Shown: in pieces, positions 26,384 through 34,492 of the stretch
Layout of the letters: each line of letters starts with the position of its first letter
Position numbering within the stretch: position 1 is the stretch's first letter
Origin: Bacteroidota bacterium
GTDB lineage: Bacteria; Bacteroidota; Bacteroidia; Flavobacteriales_D; Sanyastnellaceae
Assembly (NCBI GenBank): GCA_027619225.1
Contig: JAQCFW010000011.1
Location: 1 to 64,000 of the forward strand
Length of the DNA: 64,000 bases
Reading direction: 5' to 3'
Made by a program: the position numbers and the translations under genes
Notes under the pieces: generated by a model
Databases searched by the model: none
Told to the model about the DNA's origin: nothing
The model's input: only the letters and a program-made list of their open reading frames with translations

Positions 26384-27379
26384 TTACTTTTCCGCTTGTT
26401 GAAACTTCAAAAACGCTTCAACTAAGTTTTTATTTCCAACATAATAGGGCACCCGTTGATGCAAATCTGTTGGCGTTTTTTCTAAAATACTTCCATGATC
26501 ATCAATGGCAAGACCACCAGCTTGTTCAGCAATAAATGCCAAAGGTGAACACTCGTATAGCAATCTTAACTTTCCTTCAGGTTTATCTTTGAGAGAAGGG
26601 TATAGGTAGATTCCACCGTGAATAAGATTTCTGTGAAAATCAGAAACCAAAGAACCTATGTAGCGGGCTATGAAACCAGCATCTGTATTTTCTCGACACT
26701 CTTCAATAAATAATTTAGTTGGGGTTGAACATTTACTCAGAAGCGCATCGTTCATAGAATAAATCTTCCCGATTTCCGGAAATTTCATGCCTGGATGAGA
26801 TAGAAAAAATTCACCTACCGCAGGGTCTAGTGTAAATCCGTTAACCCCTGAGCCAGTTGTGTAAACTAGCATTGTGGAAGAACCATATAAAACATACCCC
26901 GAAGCAACTTGTTCAGTCCCAGCTTGAAGGAAATCATGCTTGGTCAAAGGTTCCCCCATTGGTGTTTTGCGCCGTTGAATACGGAAAATTGTACCTATAC
27001 TAACGTTAACGTCAACATTTGAACTTCCGTCAAGAGGATCTATAAGCACGATATATTTACCAGCTTTTCCAAGGTCACCACATAAAATGGGTTCTTCTTG
27101 TTCCTCGGAACCAATTCCCGCTACGGATTTACCAGCAGTAAGAATCCTCATAAAAGTTACATCGGCAAAAACATCTAGTTTTTGCTGAGTTTCATCTTGA
27201 ATATTTGTGGACCCCGCATCTCCTAAAATACCTGCTAATCCTGCGCGGTTTACTTGGTGATTTACAATTTTCGCCGCAACTCCGATATCTGTTAGCAGTC
27301 TCGTAAGTTGGCCTGAGACAAACGGGAACTCCGCCTGACCATCCATAATAAACTCCCCAAAAGTTGTTGCCTTGCTCAT
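26384..27379 (-). CDS. fbp: Fructose-1,6-bisphosphatase class I
   Basis: 331 residues from the ATG beginning MSKATTFGEFIMD (a TTG 24 bases earlier is less likely). The class I metal site is seen as EEQEEPILCG and IDPLDGSSNVDVNVSIGTIF. The substrate-binding segments RYIGSLVSDFHRNLIHGGIY and KLRLLYECSPLAFIAEQAGG are present near the C-terminus. It hydrolyses fructose 1,6-bisphosphate to fructose 6-phosphate in gluconeogenesis. It is on the minus strand 58 bases after rsmA and 29 before mfd. Confidence 0.97.
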   Translation of the reverse strand: MSKATTFGEFIMDGQAEFPFVSGQLTRLLTDIGVAAKIVNHQVNRAGLAGILGDAGSTNIQDETQQKLDVFADVTFMRILTAGKSVAGIGSEEQEEPILCGDLGKAGKYIVLIDPLDGSSNVDVNVSIGTIFRIQRRKTPMGEPLTKHDFLQAGTEQVASGYVLYGSSTMLVYTTGSGVNGFTLDPAVGEFFLSHPGMKFPEIGKIYSMNDALLSKCSTPTKLFIEECRENTDAGFIARYIGSLVSDFHRNLIHGGIYLYPSLKDKPEGKLRLLYECSPLAFIAEQAGGLAIDDHGSILEKTPTDLHQRVPYYVGNKNLVEAFLKFQQAEK

Positions 27380-27437
27380 TTCAAGTGCTTTTTTTCGAGT
27401 CAAATAACTAAATAAATCTGATGTAAAGTTACGCCAG

Positions 27438-28220
27438 CTAAGATGATGTAGGTAACAGTGCGATAGCGAGTATATGAAATTCTTTGGGACTGAGTTGCTC
27501 AGCCCGTTGTTTCAAGAACTCTTTAGGGATCATTTCTTCAGCAAAACCAGCACTAGTTAATGCATTTCTAAGTGTTTTACGCCTTTGGTTAAAAGCGCCT
27601 TTTACAACTCTTTTTAAGTGTAGAAATGAACACCCCGGATCTATCATATCGTTTCTAAGTAGTCGGATAACGCCACTTTTTACTTTTGGTGGCGGATCAA
27701 AGGCGTCCTCGTCAACTGTGAAGAGGTATTCTATATCGTAATAAGTTTGGAGTAAGACGCTTAAAATACCATAGGTACGTGACCCCGGACCTTCAGCGAT
27801 TCTCTGGGCTACTTCTTTTTGAAACATCCCTACAAGCTCGGGAACCCTTTCTCGCCAATCTATTACCTGGAATAGAATCTGAGAAGAAATGTTGTAGGGG
27901 AAGTTGCCGGCTACAATAAAAGGCTGGTTGTTTGGGAAAGCCATGTCAGGGTTCCATGAAAGTAGATCAACCCCATGAACTCTCTCGGAAGGCAACAACT
28001 CCTCAGTAACTAAAAAATCTACACTGTCAGTGTCTAATTCAACGACGTGTAGATCTAAATCCCCCCTTTCAAGAAGCGGCAACGTCAGAGCCCCTGTGCC
28101 GGGCCCGACTTCTAAAACAGCATTACATCCGTTGTGGCATGTAATGGATTGAGCAATTCTATCGGCGATTCCCGGACCTATTAGAAAGTGTTGGCCTAAG
28201 TGTTTTTTTGCTTTAACCAT
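27438..28220 (-). CDS. rsmA: 16S rRNA A1518/A1519 N6-dimethyltransferase
   Basis: 260 residues from the ATG beginning MVKAKKHLGQHFL, the standard KsgA/RsmA N-terminus. Longer readings upstream run through the DUF4286 gene in another frame. SAM-binding motif I is VLEVGPGTGALTLPLL, motif IV NFPYNISSQILF, and the C-terminal domain contains FNQRRKTLRNAL. It dimethylates two adenines in helix 45 of 16S rRNA late in 30S assembly. The first eight bases overlap the end of the DUF4286 gene, so the two are translationally coupled. Confidence 0.97.
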   Translation of the reverse strand: MVKAKKHLGQHFLIGPGIADRIAQSITCHNGCNAVLEVGPGTGALTLPLLERGDLDLHVVELDTDSVDFLVTEELLPSERVHGVDLLSWNPDMAFPNNQPFIVAGNFPYNISSQILFQVIDWRERVPELVGMFQKEVAQRIAEGPGSRTYGILSVLLQTYYDIEYLFTVDEDAFDPPPKVKSGVIRLLRNDMIDPGCSFLHLKRVVKGAFNQRRKTLRNALTSAGFAEEMIPKEFLKQRAEQLSPKEFHILAIALLPTSS

Positions 28221-28545
28221 TTTTCTTGGGTGTATACTGCCCTTCGAATATAACGGGAAGGATGGTCCTAAAGGCGGCGGCTTTGCTTCCCCATTTTTTA
28301 TGGAAATCTGCTTGAAGAGCTGGGGCACAATCGGAAGTGTAAGCTTTGAATGTCTCTGTAGAGTATGCCAAATACTGCACTGCGTAGGTCTCTCCTCCCT
28401 GCTCATCACCTTGTACCCGACATAATTTATAGTCGCGAAAATGACCTGTCATCATCACTGCTGGGATGTGATCGTTAATCATGTATTCGAGCCATTCTTT
28501 TTCGCACTCTTGATTAACAGAAACGGTAATGTTATATAAGATCAT
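28213..28545 (-). CDS. DUF4286 family protein
   Basis: 110 residues, ILYNITVSVNQECEKEWLEY with MINDHIPAVMMTGHFRDYKL and YAVQYLAYS, matching DUF4286, a small ferredoxin-like fold family mostly confined to Bacteroidota. The function is unknown. Overlaps on both sides (four bases with the TPR gene before it and eight with rsmA after it) place it firmly in the serS-to-rsmA operon, which hints at a role connected with rRNA modification or translation (inference from context). Confidence 0.9.
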   Translation of the reverse strand: MILYNITVSVNQECEKEWLEYMINDHIPAVMMTGHFRDYKLCRVQGDEQGGETYAVQYLAYSTETFKAYTSDCAPALQADFHKKWGSKAAAFRTILPVIFEGQYTPKKNG

Positions 28546-30371
28546 TGCACAATAATTCCATCTTCATTCATCTCTCTAAACCTCTTTCGAGCTTGAATAA
28601 CATGCAGAGATCCAGAATACTCAAAGACGATCCTCTCGTACAACTCCTCCGCTTTTACAGGATCATTTAACTCGTAGTCATAGATCTCGGCAAGTTTAAA
28701 TAAAGCATCATCCCCGGTTATATCATCGAAATGGAGTTCTGCAACTTCAGAATAAAACTTTAGTGCGGATTCAATATCGCCATCTAAAAGAGCCAAATCA
28801 CCCTTGACAATTAAGATTTCATCTTCGAGGGAATGTCCAGGCCAAGTTGTTAAAATTGTGTCTAATGTTAAAACTGCTGCACGATTTTTTTTCTGCATGA
28901 TAAGTAAGTCAGCACGAGCATACATTTCCATAGGTTCGAAAATTGTGTCTAAATTGAAGTTATCTGTGATCAATAAACTCAGGTCTATCGCATCATTGGA
29001 GATCAGTTTAGATGTTGAGGCTTTTAAAGCATCCAATTGTGTTTGGGCCCAAGCAAAATCTCCAGTAAAATAACTTATCCGAGCATTTCTATACTTTGCT
29101 TCATGGCCGATAGGGTCATCCTTAAAATCAAGTATAACTTGAGAAAACAAGAGCGACGCATCCCAAACCAAATCTTCAAAGACATAGATATCTCCGAGTT
29201 CTAATTTGCAAGCTGCGGCGACTCGCTCATTTAACCCAAAAATTGCCAAGGCTTCCTCCATCACCTTGATTGCTTCATCTCCTCGGTCGAGAAAAAAGGC
29301 CAGTATGTGTGATTGATCTTTTAATAAAACAGCTGTCTCAGCCATGACTCCGAGCTCTATGATACTTGCGGAATAGTCCTCTTCAAGCAATTCGAGCATC
29401 TCAATATTAACAGGGATTTGAGTTGTTAGATCATGGAATCTAATCTGCAGAAGTTCGTTTCTTGCGATATAGAAATAGGCTGTGCCTGCACCCTTTGAAG
29501 CTACATATTTAAAGCACTCAACGGCGGTAGGCAAATCTTTATTCGAGGCGGCGGTATTCCCCAATTCCATAAGGCCCACGCCAATTCCTCCAAGTCGCAA
29601 ATCAATGGCTCTCGCATGTATGAAAGCAGATGCGAAATCTTTTATTTGTGTAAAATGCCAAACAAGCATCTCGGGATAAATATTGTCCTCTGGATATTTT
29701 GTAGCGGCTCGCAAAAGCGCAATTCTAACAAGCTCACCATTCTCTGGTTCACTTTGCAACCTCAGATTCCGGTTTAAACTATTTTGAACTGTACTTAGAT
29801 AATTTGGTTTTGTATGTAGAAGCTCTAAAAAACTCTCTACCATTCCCTGAAAATCGCGCCTCATTCCTTGTAGGTTCGCAAATTCATAATGAAAATCGTT
29901 GGTTCCCAGGCCTTGAGCTTTCTTATACGTTGCGTATGCCAAATCTAATTCGTCTAATGTAATGAAAGCATTCGCTAATCTCACCGCTTGACTCCTACCT
30001 GGCTGAAGAAGCTCCAAGGCTTTGTCGAAAGCGGCTCGCGCATCCTCTGTCATATCAAAGTTTAAATAAAGAGAGCCTAAATCGACGTATACGTTTGCTT
30101 TGCTGTTTTTATGAGTTCTTTGGATTTTTGTTTTTACAAGACTTTCAGCGGCTTCGAAATCCTCCATTGCTAAGAGAGATTTGTAGTACATCTGATAAAC
30201 AGCGTTGGTCTTGTTTCTCTTATATATTTCTACAAGGTATAGTTTTGCTTGTTCAAAGCTCCCCTCGTTGTAGTAGAATTCGGCGAGCTCCAAATCTGTT
30301 TGGGCTTGAGCCCCATGATTTACACCCAACCCGAGAATACAAAGGGAAATTGTATATATAAGCCCCCTCAT
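28542..30371 (-). CDS. Exported tetratricopeptide-repeat protein
   Basis: 609 residues with a signal peptide (LIYTISLCILGLGVNHGAQA, cleavage near AQAQ). Throughout there are TPR-type helical repeats, for example ELAEFYYNEGSFEQAKLYL, ARAAFDKALELLQPG, AVECFKYVASKG and IESALKFYSEVAELH. It is probably a periplasmic scaffold for protein-protein contacts, as are TPR proteins of the outer-membrane assembly and secretion systems; the partner is not known. It overlaps its neighbours by four bases at both ends. Confidence 0.88.
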   Translation of the reverse strand: MRGLIYTISLCILGLGVNHGAQAQTDLELAEFYYNEGSFEQAKLYLVEIYKRNKTNAVYQMYYKSLLAMEDFEAAESLVKTKIQRTHKNSKANVYVDLGSLYLNFDMTEDARAAFDKALELLQPGRSQAVRLANAFITLDELDLAYATYKKAQGLGTNDFHYEFANLQGMRRDFQGMVESFLELLHTKPNYLSTVQNSLNRNLRLQSEPENGELVRIALLRAATKYPEDNIYPEMLVWHFTQIKDFASAFIHARAIDLRLGGIGVGLMELGNTAASNKDLPTAVECFKYVASKGAGTAYFYIARNELLQIRFHDLTTQIPVNIEMLELLEEDYSASIIELGVMAETAVLLKDQSHILAFFLDRGDEAIKVMEEALAIFGLNERVAAACKLELGDIYVFEDLVWDASLLFSQVILDFKDDPIGHEAKYRNARISYFTGDFAWAQTQLDALKASTSKLISNDAIDLSLLITDNFNLDTIFEPMEMYARADLLIMQKKNRAAVLTLDTILTTWPGHSLEDEILIVKGDLALLDGDIESALKFYSEVAELHFDDITGDDALFKLAEIYDYELNDPVKAEELYERIVFEYSGSLHVIQARKRFREMNEDGIIVQ

Positions 30372-30976
30372 ATCTCTTCCCCAGCTTTAGCGATTCCTCT
30401 TGCCCACTGACCTCTTTTCACCTCTAGCAAGCTGTCGATGGCTTCACGTGAAGAGAAATCCGTTTCAAGCCCCAATCGAGCAAGTCTTAGCGTTTCTGTA
30501 ACAACATCCTCGAGTTTTAAAACCGCATCGAGTTCAATCTCAACATTCCTTTTTATGTAAATATCATCAATAGAATCACCTAAAGCATCAAGCTCGGCGC
30601 CGGATTCGATAACATCGATTAATCCAGTAACCTGTGTTTTACATCGTTCGATTTCCTGAAAAATCCCAGCAAACCTATTTGGCGAATCCTTCAGATAACG
30701 AGTTGCTTTCGAGAGTTCCTCAATCACCATCGCATCGGATCTGACAAACACAACATTGCTATCAGAGCCTAGCCAAATCAAGTCCTTTTTTGCCTCTAGC
30801 AACCAATCTCTTACAGAATTGATTGAATCAAGAGGGGCTTCCCTCACCAGTTCTTCCAAGCTTTCTAATTCGGTGAAAGCAGCATGTAAAGAAAGCTCTG
30901 TTTTATGATCACTACACCCAGATAGAAAACAGATCAAGCCGCTGTACAACACTAACAATTGGAGGAAGTTTTTCAT
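30368..30976 (-). CDS. Lipoprotein, unknown
   Basis: 202 residues with a lipoprotein signal (LLVLYSGLICFLSGC, lipobox Cys near residue 21). The mature part is helical and charged, with two long alpha-helical stretches (LEELVREAPLDSINSVRDWL; IEIELDAVLKLEDVVTETLR-like region at the end), and has no named domain I can assign. It is encoded between serS (12 bases away) and the TPR gene (four-base overlap). A joint envelope function with the exported TPR protein is a reasonable guess. Confidence 0.75.
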   Translation of the reverse strand: MKNFLQLLVLYSGLICFLSGCSDHKTELSLHAAFTELESLEELVREAPLDSINSVRDWLLEAKKDLIWLGSDSNVVFVRSDAMVIEELSKATRYLKDSPNRFAGIFQEIERCKTQVTGLIDVIESGAELDALGDSIDDIYIKRNVEIELDAVLKLEDVVTETLRLARLGLETDFSSREAIDSLLEVKRGQWARGIAKAGEEI

Positions 30977-30987
30977 TTTCTAGATTT

Positions 30988-32256
30988 TTATATTCTATCG
31001 AATCCGAGAAATGGTACGAGCGCCTTAGGAATCTTAACGCCATCGGCATCCTGATGATTTTCAAGAAGAGCGGCGACAATTCTTGGTAGAGCGAGTGCAG
31101 AACCGTTCAATGTATGGACCAGTTGGTTTTTCCCATCGGAGTCTTTAAATCTACACTTAAGTCTATTCGCCTGGAAGGTCTCAAAATTAGAAACGGAGCT
31201 CACCTCTAGCCACCTTTCTTGTGCAGCACTCCAAACCTCAAAGTCGTAAGTCATGGCAGCTGTAAACCCCATATCCCCAGCACAAAGTCTCAATATTCTA
31301 TATGGGAGTTCTAAAGCTTCGAGTAATCCCTTGACGTGATTCACCATATCATCTAGGGTTTCAGCGGATTTGTCGGGATGTTGGATTTGGACTATTTCAA
31401 CCTTGTCAAACTGATGGAGGCGGTTAAGCCCTCTTACGTGCTTGCCGTAACTGCCCGCTTCACGGCGGAAGCAAGGCGTGTACCCACAAAGCTTTATAGG
31501 AAGGTCCATAGCGTTTTGTACAGTGTCGCGAAAGATATTCGTGAGGGGCACTTCACCCGTTGGGATCATATATAAATCATCCTCTGCCATGTGGTACATC
31601 TGACCTTCTTTGTCCGGCAACTGTCCAGTGCCAAATCCACTTTCAGCATTTACCATGAGTGGCGGGATGTACTCCGTATATCCAGCTTCATCAGCTTTAT
31701 CTAAGAAAAAGCTAATTAATCCACGCTGTAGCTTAGCTCCCTTGCCTTTGTAAAAAGGAAATCCAGCCCCGGTTACTTTTGCACCTAAATCGAAATCGAT
31801 TAAATCCTTTTCTTTTGCGATATCCCAATGGGGTTTATTATGCTCCCCTAAATCTGGGTGATCACCCCAACTGTACACCAATTCGTTATCTTCCTCAGAT
31901 TTACCAGCAACGACGAGATCACAAGGAGTGTTAGGTAGGTGAGAAAGGATGTCGTGAACCTCTTTCTCCAGCTCGGACATCTTTTCTTTAAGTTCGACCG
32001 AGAGCGTCTTAAGACCGGAGGTCTCTTGTTTTACAGCTTCCGCTTCTTCACGCTTGCCTTCTTTCATAAACTCTCCGATTTTACGGCTGAGGATATTGCT
32101 TTGAGCTAAGGTGTCATCTAATTCTTTTTGAATTCCTCTTCGATCCAAGTCGAGCGAGAGGATGCGGTCTATACTTTCAGCAGCATCGATGCCACGTTTT
32201 GCTAGACAAGTAATAACGCTGTCGCGTCTTTCACGTAAGTTGGTAAGAGTAAGCAT
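30988..32256 (-). CDS. serS: Serine--tRNA ligase
   Basis: 422 residues. The N-terminal long antiparallel coiled coil (about 30-105, tRNA binding) is followed by a class II catalytic core: TGEVPLTNIFRD, motif 2 CFRREAGSYGKHVRGL and motif 3 LNGSALALPRIVAALLEN. It charges tRNA-Ser (and tRNA-Sec where present). It appears to be the first gene of the long minus-strand operon leading to rsmA and probably on to queA. No perfect promoter box precedes it; TAGACTTT four bases before the start is a poor match. Confidence 0.97.
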   Translation of the reverse strand: MLTLTNLRERRDSVITCLAKRGIDAAESIDRILSLDLDRRGIQKELDDTLAQSNILSRKIGEFMKEGKREEAEAVKQETSGLKTLSVELKEKMSELEKEVHDILSHLPNTPCDLVVAGKSEEDNELVYSWGDHPDLGEHNKPHWDIAKEKDLIDFDLGAKVTGAGFPFYKGKGAKLQRGLISFFLDKADEAGYTEYIPPLMVNAESGFGTGQLPDKEGQMYHMAEDDLYMIPTGEVPLTNIFRDTVQNAMDLPIKLCGYTPCFRREAGSYGKHVRGLNRLHQFDKVEIVQIQHPDKSAETLDDMVNHVKGLLEALELPYRILRLCAGDMGFTAAMTYDFEVWSAAQERWLEVSSVSNFETFQANRLKCRFKDSDGKNQLVHTLNGSALALPRIVAALLENHQDADGVKIPKALVPFLGFDRI

Positions 32257-32309
32257 TTATAAAGTCTAATTTCGGACAAATATGCCTGAATTGGGGTTAA
32301 AATTTGAAT

Positions 32310-32342
32310 AAAAAAACTCCCGCCCCGAAAAGGGGACGGGAG
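32310..32342 (-). terminator. Rho-independent terminator of rplU-rpmA
   Basis: On the minus strand a GC-rich stem (CTCCCGTCCCC paired with GGGGCGGGAG, one bulge, loop TTTTC) is followed by seven T residues. It lies 33 bases after the rpmA stop and before serS. Confidence 0.9.
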
Positions 32343-32375
32343 TCCTTGAAAGAGTTATTTAGGAAAAAATCCCTA

Positions 32376-32642
32376 CTACGCTTCGCCTCCCGCAGAAACT
32401 ACGGATACGAAGGAGCGATTGTTACGTTTCTTGCGGAACTCGACGATTCCGTTAGTTAGGGCGTATAAGGTATGATCCTTACCGATTCCTACATTGGTAC
32501 CTGGGTGGTGAGCTGTTCCGCGTTGGCGAACAATAATGTTGCCTGCGATACAAATTTGACCACCGAAGATTTTTACGCCAAGTCGTTTCGACTGTGACTC
32601 ACGTCCGTTCTTCGAACTACCTACACCTTTTTTATGCGCCAT
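32376..32642 (-). CDS. rpmA: 50S ribosomal protein L27
   Basis: 88 residues beginning [16 protein letters not shown], the usual L27 start with no cleavable N-terminal extension, followed by [28 protein letters not shown] and [12 protein letters not shown]27 reaches the peptidyl-transferase centre and stabilises tRNA there. It is the second gene of the rplU-rpmA operon (29 bases between the genes) and is followed by a strong terminator. Confidence 0.98.
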   Translation of the reverse strand: MAHKKGVGSSKNGRESQSKRLGVKIFGGQICIAGNIIVRQRGTAHHPGTNVGIGKDHTLYALTNGIVEFRKKRNNRSFVSVVSAGGEA

Positions 32643-32671
32643 GATATATGAGTTTTTCGGCTAGTGGCCGA

Positions 32672-33046
32672 TTACGCTTCTTGTTTAGCTTTAGTTTCGG
32701 CTGCTTCTTTTTTAGGAGCTGCTTTTTTTGCTGCCGCCTTCTTGATATCCGTAATACGAATCTCAGTTAGGTAAGGACGGAAACCGTTAAGCTTCTGATA
32801 TCCTTTACGACGTTTTTTCTTAAAGACAAGAACTTTGTCTCCTTTTAAATGCCTCTCTACGGTGGCATGAACGGCTAGGCCGTTTATAGCTGGGGCGCCA
32901 ACTGTTACGTCACCGGCCTTGTCTGTAAGGAGAACGCGATCGAACTTAATCGTCGCTCCTTCCTCAGCGTCTAGGCGGTTTACGAAAACCTGTTGGTCTT
33001 TCTGTACCTTGTACTGGTGCCCTGCTATCTCTACGATTGCATACAT
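32672..33046 (-). CDS. rplU: 50S ribosomal protein L21
   Basis: 124 residues: MYAIVEIAGHQYKVQ, GDKVLVFKKKRRKGYQKLNG and YLTEIRITDI are L21 signatures. After residue 105 there is an Ala/Lys-rich tail (KKAAAKKAAPKKEAAETK) that many Bacteroidota L21 proteins carry beyond the core. L21 binds 23S rRNA. The promoter lies at 33089-33119 with a leader of about 38 bases, which could allow regulation of the ribosomal-protein mRNA. Confidence 0.98.
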   Translation of the reverse strand: MYAIVEIAGHQYKVQKDQQVFVNRLDAEEGATIKFDRVLLTDKAGDVTVGAPAINGLAVHATVERHLKGDKVLVFKKKRRKGYQKLNGFRPYLTEIRITDIKKAAAKKAAPKKEAAETKAKQEA

Positions 33047-33088
33047 GGAAATTAAATTTACCCTTCAGAATTAGATATAAAGGGGGCG

Positions 33089-33119
33089 CAAAGATACGGC
33101 TTTCACTAGAAATTCCCAA
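33089..33119 (-). promoter_or_regulatory. rplU promoter
   Basis: On the minus strand TTG (33117-33119), 20 bases, then TATCTTTG (33096-33089). This fits the Bacteroidota -33/-7 pattern. The predicted leader is about 38 bases. Confidence 0.7.
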
Positions 33120-34035
33120 CTTTTTTCTTCTTCACTCCATTGACAAGTGCAACGCCTAATAATATCACCACTCCACCTACAAGATGGACGATTGTCAAAT
33201 TCTCCCCATCCATCCATCCCCACATTGCCGCAAATAAAGGAATGATGTATGTTACTGAACTAGCCGTTAATGCATTTGTCCATTTTATAAGAGTATTAAA
33301 TAGAATCAACGCACCAGCTGTTCCTATGGCTGCTAGAACGGTTATAGCGATCATTCCACTTCCTCCGTGAGGGTTTTCTGTAAGGGTGGAATATGCATTA
33401 GAGTATAATAGCACAATTACAGCTGCTGGAAGTACCATAAATAAAGCAATTGAAGCAATTGCTGTAGAAGGAACACCATCAAGTTTGTTTTTCAGGATAT
33501 TGACGCTAATTCCATAAAACAGTGTAGCCAAAGCGACCCTGCCGCAAGCCCACCATTCAATATCTCCACTTACCGAAGTTACCCCAAAGTCACCGGTGGC
33601 AAGTAACAAGGCCCCAACAAGACCTATTGTTAGCCCAGAAAATTGAATCTTAGTCACAGCCGTTTTAAACACAAACGCGGCCACAATCATAGTAAACAAA
33701 GGCGTAAGGGCATTTAACATCCCTACGATTGCTGATGGGATAGAACTTACAGCTGAGGTAAATAAATACGCGGGGAACAAATTCCCCAATGTGCCAATTG
33801 CTAAAAGAGGTAGTATCTGAGATCTTTTTATCGATTTCAAATATTTTATTGTAATAGGCAAGAGTACGATTCCAGCGATAGCGATACGCAAAGCAGCTAC
33901 CTCTAAAGGAGTGTAAACCATCTCCCCGGAAGTGTCAAAAATAGCAATCTTCATTAAAATAAATGAGCTGCCCCAAACAAATGCTAAGAGAAGTAGCATC
34001 CCCCAGATTGTTATTTTTGATTTTTGATTTAGCAC
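33106..34035 (-). CDS. EamA-family (DMT) transporter
   Basis: About 309 residues from a GTG start; an ATG at 33999 giving MLLLLAFVWGSSFILM is also possible. Ten hydrophobic helices form two EamA repeats, with the family's WGSSF motif in helix 1 and PALL/EPL-like segments near the middle and end (MLNALTPLFTMIVAAF, YIIPLFAAMWGW). It belongs to the drug/metabolite transporter superfamily; the substrate is unknown. I prefer the GTG because it lies seven bases after a perfect TACATTTG box. Confidence 0.88.
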   Translation of the reverse strand: MLNQKSKITIWGMLLLLAFVWGSSFILMKIAIFDTSGEMVYTPLEVAALRIAIAGIVLLPITIKYLKSIKRSQILPLLAIGTLGNLFPAYLFTSAVSSIPSAIVGMLNALTPLFTMIVAAFVFKTAVTKIQFSGLTIGLVGALLLATGDFGVTSVSGDIEWWACGRVALATLFYGISVNILKNKLDGVPSTAIASIALFMVLPAAVIVLLYSNAYSTLTENPHGGSGMIAITVLAAIGTAGALILFNTLIKWTNALTASSVTYIIPLFAAMWGWMDGENLTIVHLVGGVVILLGVALVNGVKKKKVGNF

Positions 34036-34042
34036 AGTTTGG

Positions 34043-34070
34043 CAAATGTACACCAACCTTGTATCCGCAA
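34043..34070 (-). promoter_or_regulatory. Promoter of the EamA gene
   Basis: Minus strand: TTG (34070-34068), 17 bases, TACATTTG (34050-34043). Both boxes are perfect. It overlaps the divergent plus-strand promoter. Confidence 0.7.
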
Positions 34071-34090
34071 TTCAACCCTACATTTGTGTC
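34059..34090 (+). promoter_or_regulatory. Promoter of the metal-binding lipoprotein-ctaA unit
   Basis: TTG (34059-34061), 17 bases, TACATTTG (34079-34086), then four bases and the ATG at 34091. Transcription is predicted to start at the ATG. Confidence 0.7.
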
Positions 34091-34492
34091 ATGAGTAAAT
34101 TTGCCACACTTTTATCTACTGCCGTAGTAATTGCCGTTTTTATGATCACAGGCTGCGATCGGAATATTGAAGTTTATGAATTGGTAATTACAGAAGTTAA
34201 TCAGGTAGGGGAATTGAGTAAAACAACTGCAAGGCTTGAAATTAAAGGAATGATGTGTGAGGTAGGTTGCGTTGCAAAAGTCAAGAAGGAGCTTTTAGAA
34301 CAGAAAGGGGTGTCCAATGTTACAGTAAATTTTGACAGCGACAGAGAGTTTGATTTTGCAACCATAGAGTATGACCCTAACATAGAGACGGTAGAATCTC
34401 TAGCCTCTGTTGTTACTCAGATAGCTGACGGCAAGCTTTATGGTGTAACCTCCGCATTGGTGACAAATTACGCGCCGAGTACCTCAAATTGA
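34091..34492 (+). CDS. HMA-like metal-binding lipoprotein
   Basis: 133 residues. The lipoprotein signal is MSKFATLLSTAVVIAVFMIT followed by GC. The mature domain resembles a heavy-metal-associated (HMA) ferredoxin-like fold: ARLEIKGMMCEVGCVAKVKK, GVSNVTVNFDSDREFDF and ATIEYDPNIE. The usual GMTCxxC site is GMMCEVGC here, with three residues between the cysteines. The gene starts at a predicted leaderless ATG, and its stop overlaps the ctaA start. It may supply or sense copper in the periplasm for the haem-copper oxidase whose haem A CtaA makes (inference). Confidence 0.8.
   Translation: MSKFATLLSTAVVIAVFMITGCDRNIEVYELVITEVNQVGELSKTTARLEIKGMMCEVGCVAKVKKELLEQKGVSNVTVNFDSDREFDFATIEYDPNIETVESLASVVTQIADGKLYGVTSALVTNYAPSTSN

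Noticed and set aside
28221-28409. N-terminal extension of rsmA by 63 residues
   Set aside because: It runs through the DUF4286 gene in another frame and lies before the canonical KAKKHLGQHF start; the ATG at 28220 is used.
32257-32309. TATTTG sequence before serS as promoter
   Set aside because: The spacing and first bases do not fit TAnnTTTG; the true serS promoter was not identified.
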